Source: Lewinellaceae bacterium (lineage in GTDB: Bacteria; Bacteroidota; Bacteroidia; Chitinophagales; Saprospiraceae). From it: a DNA stretch of 64,000 nt. The stretch is taken from the NCBI GenBank assembly GCA_020636105.1, contig JACJYL010000002.1, positions 1,054,001 to 1,118,000 on the forward strand, given 5' to 3'. A program made the translations under genes and the position numbers. This document shows, in pieces, positions 58,374 to 64,000 of the stretch. The first letter of the stretch is position 1. The number at the start of each line of letters is the position of its first letter. The notes beneath the pieces were generated by a model, which had not been told where the DNA came from, ran no database searches, and worked only from the letters and a program-made list of their open reading frames with translations.

Positions 58374-60731
58374 TTATTTCACAACAAAAAGCTTGGTACC
58401 CATTCCTTTGTCTGTTACAACTTGTACCTTATAAGTACCTGCTGCAAAATTATTGAGGTTATAGGTTAAGCGTTCTTTTTGGATGTTGTCGTAAGTCTCT
58501 TGCATGATTTGACGACCGGCAATGTCATAAATTCTTACCGTTGCCGTTTTCGCCAATTCTTTCAGGTTCATTTGAATACTAATCTGATCGCTGGCTGGAT
58601 TAGGGAACAATTTGAATTCGTTTTTCAATACCTGAACATTAATACCATCCAATACAGAAGGAGTAACATTTAAACGAACTACGGGAACCAGGTCTCTACC
58701 AAATCCTACTGAATTATAGTCTACTCCAAAAAGGTCTCCATCAGAAGGTACCCCAAGAAAACTGCCAAAACGAGGTGTGCCTGCCAAATTAGAGGTAAAG
58801 ATGGCGGCTGAATAATCAATAACATCACTGGCACCTAAAACTACGCTAATTTGTTCGGTTGCCGAATATTCAACCATTAGAAGATAATGAGCACCTTCTT
58901 CCAGTACAGTGGGTCCATCTTCAAATGGAAGCGTTATAATATCCGTTTCAACTTCATCCCCCTGGATGAGGTAAATGGCATAATTGATAAGCTCTCTTTC
59001 TTCTGGTTCTGCTTGAGGGGTAATGGCATCAGGGTCTGTGTCTTCCCATTTGTACAGAATTATTACTAATTCCTTACCCGCAGATTCCGGAGTGCCTTGT
59101 AGCGCAAAACTCATACTCCGAGATACATATGGATTGCCATTTGCATCCGTACCATTGGCTATATAAAAATGGTTGCCATAAGCATAGGAAAAGGGTGCTC
59201 CATCATCATAATTTGAAGCCGCAGGCAGGATAGTCCGGGTAGCGCCAAATTCTTTGGCAAAGGTGGTATCCGAAACCATGAATTCGAACGCTTGGGTATT
59301 ATTGGTTGGATCATCATCTTCCGCATCGGCAGAAATGCTGTATGTGCCATTGAACAAACCTTCGGCAGTTGGTGTATAAGTATCCAGAAAAAGAACGTTT
59401 TCTACAGCGGTATTCGCTGGAACAGTACCATAATCATTATCCGCACTAAATACCTCATTATTATCCTGATCCGTGATACTCATGTTTAATATGACGTTGT
59501 TCTGATCAACAGCACCAACGTTTTCAACATCAGCCAGGAATAGCAAAGGTTCTACCTGGCTTAGTGGTGTCATAGCGTTAGCAGGGGTGGCATAGAAATT
59601 TTCGTTTACTCTCAGGTTGTTGGCTTCCTGCTCTACGATTTGGACATCGTCGATGATCCAGTAGTAATAGTTTGCTTCGTAACGGAATTTTACTCTTACG
59701 TCAGGTTGGCCAACAGCTCCTACTAAAGGAATTTTTATAACTGGAGTCCCCACATTTGATTCATTTACAGCAATTTCTTGATTAATTTCTGTACTATCCC
59801 AAGTAACTCCTCCATCAATACTATAACCGACAAAAAATGTACTTTGATACTGTCGTACCGATTGATAAAACCTTAGACTTACACCGGCAGCAGTTGAATT
59901 ACTCAAATCAATAGGAGGAGAAATCAATTCGCCAATCTGGATAGCAGAACAAGGCCCTCCACCAGTTCCACAATCAGCACCAGGAAGGTTGTCATAAGCA
60001 TCTGAAGCAAATACAGCCGCACCATTACAACTACTAGGAGAAATAATATTATTGTCTCCACAACTACTTCCGGTAGTATTTCCAAAAGCAGACCATCTCC
60101 ATAATTGGAAGGTGTCAGTTGGGGTTCCTCCACAGGAAATATTATTCACTGTCCAATCACCAAAACCACCATCAAATTGGTCCTCCCAAATTACTGTTTC
60201 GCCAGACATGTCGATGAAGTCATTCCGGACAATAGTAACCGTTGCGCCTTCTAATTCTGGGCGGATGATATTGCAATCCTGTAAGGACATCATCAGAGTA
60301 GGAATGGTAACCAAATCACCAAAATCGCCACCGCCCATAGAAAAAATGGCATCCGCCACATTGTTGCAAACCACAACAGCTACGGCTCCCTGCTCTTGAG
60401 CATGATAAGCTTTTAAAGAAAAATTACAATCACCCCGGTCGAGAAAGGCAATTTTACCGGTCAAATCATTGGTGACAGTATCGCAGGCCAGGGTACCACC
60501 GGTACCATCAACAACAAAATTGGCCTCAGCTGTAATATTATTAATACTACATGAAGCAGCACCAAATCCTCCGGCGAGCATTTCATATTCTCCTGCAATC
60601 CCGGTAGGTTCAGTGATAATTAGTCGGTGGGACTGTGCATTGACAATCTGGACAGCCATCAGCAACATGATTGTAAGTATCAATCCACCTTGGAATTTTT
60701 TGTTATAATTTTGTAGCGTAAAAAAATACAT
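58374..60731 (-). CDS. T9SS-exported protein with PA domain
   Basis: The 785-residue protein has a signal region (GLILTIMLLMAVQIVNAQ), a protease-associated (PA) domain (about 70-165: GKIAFLDRGDCNFSLKAYHAQEQGAVAVVVCNN ... IPTLMMSLQD), a MAM-like or choice-of-anchor domain (about 185-375: WEDQFDGGFGDWTVNN ... YYYWIIDDVQIVE), further beta-rich segments, and a type A T9SS end (FKLFPNPASDQISIQMNLKEL ... FAAGTYKVQVVTDKGMGTKLFVVK). No catalytic domain is seen, so it may be a binding or structural surface protein. ATG 60731 is used; a longer frame begins at 60767. Confidence 0.85.
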   Translation of the reverse strand: MYFFTLQNYNKKFQGGLILTIMLLMAVQIVNAQSHRLIITEPTGIAGEYEMLAGGFGAASCSINNITAEANFVVDGTGGTLACDTVTNDLTGKIAFLDRGDCNFSLKAYHAQEQGAVAVVVCNNVADAIFSMGGGDFGDLVTIPTLMMSLQDCNIIRPELEGATVTIVRNDFIDMSGETVIWEDQFDGGFGDWTVNNISCGGTPTDTFQLWRWSAFGNTTGSSCGDNNIISPSSCNGAAVFASDAYDNLPGADCGTGGGPCSAIQIGELISPPIDLSNSTAAGVSLRFYQSVRQYQSTFFVGYSIDGGVTWDSTEINQEIAVNESNVGTPVIKIPLVGAVGQPDVRVKFRYEANYYYWIIDDVQIVEQEANNLRVNENFYATPANAMTPLSQVEPLLFLADVENVGAVDQNNVILNMSITDQDNNEVFSADNDYGTVPANTAVENVLFLDTYTPTAEGLFNGTYSISADAEDDDPTNNTQAFEFMVSDTTFAKEFGATRTILPAASNYDDGAPFSYAYGNHFYIANGTDANGNPYVSRSMSFALQGTPESAGKELVIILYKWEDTDPDAITPQAEPEERELINYAIYLIQGDEVETDIITLPFEDGPTVLEEGAHYLLMVEYSATEQISVVLGASDVIDYSAAIFTSNLAGTPRFGSFLGVPSDGDLFGVDYNSVGFGRDLVPVVRLNVTPSVLDGINVQVLKNEFKLFPNPASDQISIQMNLKELAKTATVRIYDIAGRQIMQETYDNIQKERLTYNLNNFAAGTYKVQVVTDKGMGTKLFVVK

Positions 60732-60736
60732 AATCT

Positions 60737-60934
60737 TTATTTTTTGGTTAAACAAACATAAACCCACTCTCCTGTGGTTATTTTTAATAAATTATAGGAA
60801 TCGATATTATTAATATATGCCAAACTGAGGAATGACTTGAGTGTTTTGGTGGGTGATCTCTTAATATTAAAAAACGAAACATAGATAGACTTGCCATTGA
60901 TGTAGTTCAAAATTTCGAGAGCACTTTTTGCCAT
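60737..60934 (-). CDS. Small hypothetical protein (65 aa)
   Basis: A 65-residue open frame starting MAKSALEILNYINGKS. It has no recognisable family. It overlaps the end of the frame at 60907-61098 by 28 bp in another frame, and its residues could continue that protein after a frameshift. It ends a few bases from the next gene on the same strand. Base composition is AT-rich compared with neighbouring genes. It may be a real gene, half of a broken one, or chance. Confidence 0.3.
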   Translation of the reverse strand: MAKSALEILNYINGKSIYVSFFNIKRSPTKTLKSFLSLAYINNIDSYNLLKITTGEWVYVCLTKK

Positions 60935-61098
60935 TTTTCAGTCGGGCAGTCTACACAATATCTATCCTTAAATTTGACGACTAAATATATAGTTTTTTTT
61001 GTACAGTTTAGCCATAGTTTATTTAAATTCTTGTTTGATTTAATATTAAAACCCGGAACTGTTTTTAAACGATCAATGGACTCAACCTTCACCATCAA
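60907..61098 (-). CDS. Small hypothetical protein (63 aa)
   Basis: A 63-residue, Lys-rich open frame (MMVKVESIDRLKTVPGFN ... KFKDRYCVDCPTEKWQKVL) starting 21 bp after the stop of the PQQ-dehydrogenase-like gene. It contains a CVDC pair. No family is recognised. Together with the overlapping frame at 60737-60934 it may represent one gene with a frameshift of about 115 residues. I cannot decide from sequence alone. Confidence 0.35.
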   Translation of the reverse strand: MMVKVESIDRLKTVPGFNIKSNKNLNKLWLNCTKKTIYLVVKFKDRYCVDCPTEKWQKVLSKF

Positions 61099-61119
61099 AA
61101 TTGTTCCTTATTTTTACTA

Positions 61120-63042
61120 TTATTGTCTGGTTAATTTTTTAGTAACCTCCAGCCCGTTTCGCTCAATGGAAAAGAGGTAGACACCTGCCGGAAGATTTTT
61201 GAGGGAAATGTTTTTTTCAAAAATAAGATTTATGCTTTCGCGACTTTCAAATAGTTTTTTACCATTTAAATCCCGGACTGTCAATTGATAGTCACCCGGT
61301 CTTTTGGCATCAACCTCCACATGAATGTTGTCCTTAAAAGGATTGGGACTCACTGTTAAGTTATTGATTTGCAGTTCATCCAGTGTATTCACCACGATCT
61401 GAACCGCTTCTGAAACAGCGATGCAACCTGCTGCCGAGGTGACTTCAACGCTATAATTTCCGCTGATTTCAGCCTCATAAGCTGGTTGATTGGCCCCTGA
61501 AATGGCGTTGCCGTTCCACAACCATTGATATTCAGCATAAATATCCGGAACACTCAGACTATTGTCGACCACTCCGACAACTGGCGCAACGGGTGAGCCA
61601 TTGGTAACCTCAAAAGTCTCGGAACGTTCGCAGCCGCTATTGTCCAGAACAGTCACGTTATACGTTCCACTGGATAAGCTTGAATTATTCACTAAGGTAG
61701 ATCCATTCGACCAGGTAATATTGTAAGGGGAAGTCCCGTTTTCCACCGATAAACTAATGCTGCCATCGCTATCTCCTGCACAGGTTTCGTTGGTTACCTG
61801 TCCCGCCACGGCAAAAGTGGAACAAACATCTACAATGCTATAAATTTTTCCACTCGTGCGACCGGCAAGGTACAGTTCGCCTGCAACATCCTCTCCGAAA
61901 CTGCTGAACTCATTGTTGGTGGAATTCAATAACTCAACGTCGTTCCATCCACCGGCACCATCCGGAGTGATAGACCAAATTCTTCCAGAACAAAAATCGG
62001 TAAAAAGATAATGGCCATACAACTCGGGAAAAGCTTCTCCCCTGTAAACGAAACCGCCCGTGACTGAGCAGCCGGTGGTAAAATCATTGCTGTACACATG
62101 AATAGGCATAGTGATTTGGCTGACATCCGGACATTGATCAGGATTGTTGTTATAAGGAACCAAGCCTTCGTAACAACGCCACCCGTAATTTTGTCCCCCC
62201 GGACTACCGGCCGGCTGAAAATCGATTTCTTCCCAATTATTTTGCCCTACATCGGCGATCCACATATCCCCCGTAACTCTGTCAAAGGTGAAACGCCAGG
62301 GGTTTCTAACGCCCAAGGCCCATATTTCGTCCAGGGTAGAATCCTCAAAAGCAAAGGGATTGGTGTCCGGGATGCTGTAAGGATTGCCGCTGTTTATATC
62401 TATTCGCAAAATTTTCCCTAAAAAGGTCAGCCTGTTTTGTCCATTGCCATTCGGGTCTCCACCCGAACCTCCATCCCCTAGGCCGATATACAAGTAACCG
62501 TCGGGGCCGAATTTTAACGACCCTCCGTTGTGATTGGAAAAAGGCTGGGTGGCTTCCAGGAGGATGAATTCACTGTTGGGATCGGCAATATTAGGATTGG
62601 ATCCATCTACCGAAAACCTTGAGACGCGTGTATTGCCATTGTTTTGGGTGTAATACACATAAAAATATCCGTTCGCTGCATAATTGGGATGAAAAGCCAA
62701 ACCGAGTAATCCCTGCTCATTACCATTAGATCCCACCGCCGGATCTATATCGAGAAAAGGAGTGGCCAGCACCTGCTGATCTCCGTCAATGATTTTGATC
62801 ACGCCATCCTGCTCTACAATAAATAGCCGTTCATCTCCCGCATTGACAATATCTACCGGAGAATCAAACCCGGTGGCAATGGTTTCAATGGAGATTTCAG
62901 GTTGGCCCCAAAGCGGACTAAAATGACTTCCCCCTAACCAAAACAGGAACACATAAAAATAAATAAGTGGCTGATTTGAATAAAAGAAACATCCGGAAAG
63001 CAGCTTTTCGCTTCCCTTATTTTGAAGTAGACAGAGGTTCAT
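61120..63042 (-). CDS. PQQ-dependent sugar dehydrogenase-like protein with SprB repeat and T9SS domain
   Basis: The 640-residue protein carries a soluble aldose (glucose/sorbosone) dehydrogenase-like propeller (about 50-405): TGFDSPVDIVNAGDERLFIVEQDG, GLLGLAFHPNYAANGYFYVYY, NHNGGSLKFGPDGYLYIGLGDGG, GVRNPWRFTFDRVTGDMWIADVGQNNWEEI and YLFTDFCSGRIW. A SprB-like repeat (CAGDSDGSISLSVENGTSPYNITWSNGS) follows, then an Ig-like segment and a type A T9SS end (VSPNPFKDNIHVEV ... LPAGVYLFSIERNG). PQQ binding is assumed from the fold. Export by T9SS is likely. The N-terminus before LIYFYVFLFWLGG is uncertain, so the start may be downstream of 63042. Confidence 0.87.
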   Translation of the reverse strand: MNLCLLQNKGSEKLLSGCFFYSNQPLIYFYVFLFWLGGSHFSPLWGQPEISIETIATGFDSPVDIVNAGDERLFIVEQDGVIKIIDGDQQVLATPFLDIDPAVGSNGNEQGLLGLAFHPNYAANGYFYVYYTQNNGNTRVSRFSVDGSNPNIADPNSEFILLEATQPFSNHNGGSLKFGPDGYLYIGLGDGGSGGDPNGNGQNRLTFLGKILRIDINSGNPYSIPDTNPFAFEDSTLDEIWALGVRNPWRFTFDRVTGDMWIADVGQNNWEEIDFQPAGSPGGQNYGWRCYEGLVPYNNNPDQCPDVSQITMPIHVYSNDFTTGCSVTGGFVYRGEAFPELYGHYLFTDFCSGRIWSITPDGAGGWNDVELLNSTNNEFSSFGEDVAGELYLAGRTSGKIYSIVDVCSTFAVAGQVTNETCAGDSDGSISLSVENGTSPYNITWSNGSTLVNNSSLSSGTYNVTVLDNSGCERSETFEVTNGSPVAPVVGVVDNSLSVPDIYAEYQWLWNGNAISGANQPAYEAEISGNYSVEVTSAAGCIAVSEAVQIVVNTLDELQINNLTVSPNPFKDNIHVEVDAKRPGDYQLTVRDLNGKKLFESRESINLIFEKNISLKNLPAGVYLFSIERNGLEVTKKLTRQ

Positions 63043-63130
63043 CTCAAAGTTTTTATTAAAAAAATAAAGTTAATTTAATTTTCAAGAAAGCCTCAACCTG
63101 CAACCCTGTTTTTGCAATTTAGGAGACAGA

Positions 63131-63221
63131 ATGATGCTGTGATGATACGATGATACGATGATACGATGCTATGATGATACGATGATACGATGATACGATG
63201 CTATGATGATACGATGCTATG
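63131..63221. repeat. Tandem gatgatac/gatgctat repeats
   Basis: About ten short units of gatgatac with interspersed gatgctat variants lie between two minus-strand genes. They resemble the gatga-rich array after nadE (15034-15113). No gene is present. Confidence 0.9.
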
Positions 63222-63289
63222 GTGCAAGACTGTTCAAAACATTTTAGCATCGCAGCATCAAAAAATCGCAGCATTGCAGCATTTTGGCA

Positions 63290-64000
63290 TCACTCATTCA
63301 ACGCCCAGTCATATTCCAGGTAGGTTACCTTTGCATTGGCATTGATTTTCAATTTGGAATATTTATTCAGATAACTGACTATATCTCCAAAATCGCCGGC
63401 GTACCATTCAAATATTTTTGAGAGCTGAATCTTTTTTTCGGCGATGACATTGAATTGTGGATTGTTGACGAACTTAACGGCCTGGGCTTCAAAATTTTGT
63501 TCCAGGTTATCCGCTGTCCAGGCGCGATTGAGCAAAGGAGGACAGGATTTTGCGGCACAGTTTACTGCAAAATGGATGCGCGAATCTCCAAATTGGGGTC
63601 TCAGGATCTCGTTTTCAATTTGATTCAACGAGTAGGTTTTGTCTCCGAGTTTTATCCATTTTTTATCCCAGGGTTTGCCTCCTTCTATTTTTGTAATACT
63701 CGAAACCGGGTAATGGTCGACGATTAACTTGATGGTAAAAGCATTGTAAGCATTGATCCAGTAGGCCATTTTTTCATTGCGGGTCCAGGAACTTTGCACA
63801 GGGTTGGCAGCCAGGAGATCCAGGTAGGATTGCAGTTTGGCATTATCGGCTTTTAATCCTGAATAATTGACTTTGCCGGTTGCCGTCACATATTTCTGGA
63901 GCAATTCATTCCACGCGTCGTGAGATAGTTTTTTTACTTCTGCGACCGGGAGCTTTTCTATTTCTGAGGGTGTTGTTCCTGTTGTCAATTCGGGATCTTC
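63290..64000 (-). CDS. DUF547 domain protein (5' end outside window)
   Basis: The frame is open from the window edge to the stop codon at 63290, so at least 236 residues are present and the N-terminus is missing. DUF547 markers are WTRNEKMAYWINAYNAFTIKLIVDHYPVSSI, KKWIKLGDKTYSLNQIENEILRPQFGDSRIHFAVNCAAKSCPPLLNRAW and EWYAGDFGDIVSYLNKY. Function of the domain is not known; it is common in Bacteroidota and has a conserved Cys/His core (NCAAKSCP). The codons at 63986-63988 read TTG and are not taken as a start. Confidence 0.88.
   Translation of the reverse strand, partial: EDPELTTGTTPSEIEKLPVAEVKKLSHDAWNELLQKYVTATGKVNYSGLKADNAKLQSYLDLLAANPVQSSWTRNEKMAYWINAYNAFTIKLIVDHYPVSSITKIEGGKPWDKKWIKLGDKTYSLNQIENEILRPQFGDSRIHFAVNCAAKSCPPLLNRAWTADNLEQNFEAQAVKFVNNPQFNVIAEKKIQLSKIFEWYAGDFGDIVSYLNKYSKLKINANAKVTYLEYDWALNE

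Overview
The window is chromosomal DNA of a Bacteroidota bacterium, most likely of the Saprospiria (Saprospiraceae/Lewinellaceae-like); the family level is inference. The signs are several proteins with type IX secretion (T9SS) C-terminal sorting domains, a gliding-motility C-terminal domain protein next to a PorP/SprF protein, SprB-type repeats, a short 288-residue primary sigma factor, and promoters fitting the Bacteroidota consensus (TTTG, about 19-20 nt, TAnnTTTG). Most of the window is housekeeping and metabolic DNA. Mobile DNA is limited to remnants and small non-autonomous repeats.

Layout. 1-2.2 kb: edge of an apparent integrated element, with a tyrosine recombinase gene and a decayed, chimeric second copy beside the 3' end of a CAT-anticodon tRNA. 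2.4-6.4 kb: a 50-bp tandem repeat, an MscS channel, RecX, an FMN-dependent 2-hydroxy-acid oxidoreductase and an FkbM methyltransferase. 6.4-10.3 kb: REP-like hairpins, then tyrosine catabolism (HppD, HmgA) with a MarR regulator coupled to hmgA, and an OsmC protein. 10.4-19.3 kb: M16 protease, an NAD module (nadE, nadR-like), and a large YncE/phosphoesterase lipoprotein. 19.26-19.73 kb: a MITE-like element. 19.8-27.5 kb: imidazolonepropionase and glutamate synthase (gltB-gltD). 28-32.3 kb: assimilatory sulfate operon (DUF2061-cysH-cysD-cysN, then a peroxiredoxin) under an adjacent Rrf2 regulator. 32.6-38.4 kb: glutamate dehydrogenase, ribosomal protein S20, 2-oxoglutarate dehydrogenase E1 and a thioredoxin-fold protein. 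38.5-41.1 kb: secreted subtilase. 41.2-42.6 kb: a REP-associated tyrosine transposase (RAYT) gene broken by one in-frame stop and flanked by hairpin repeats of the family also seen at 6.4 kb. 43-47.4 kb: T9SS module (repeat-bearing secreted protein, gliding C-terminal protein, PorP/SprF-TSP3-OmpA fusion). 47.6-49.7 kb: primary sigma factor and an SH3 lipoprotein. 49.9-55.2 kb: TPR histidine kinase and a peptidase-propeller-barrel protein. 55.4-63 kb: three T9SS-exported proteins and one fragmentary paralogue. 63.3-64 kb: a DUF547 gene running off the edge.

Glutamate metabolism (gltBD, gdhA), the TCA entry point (sucA), tyrosine and histidine breakdown and NAD synthesis fit an aerobic, amino-acid-using heterotroph. 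The secreted subtilase and T9SS cargo fit a protein-degrading, possibly gliding lifestyle. The clearest unexplained structures are the RAYT/REP family at two loci; a 105-bp sequence present twice in opposite orientation with one mismatch about 24.6 kb apart; a 20-bp-arm inverted repeat overlapping the nadE promoter; and two hairpins sharing an outer sequence downstream of different genes. I found no CRISPR array, rRNA, intact insertion sequence, recognisable defence island or classical biosynthetic cluster.
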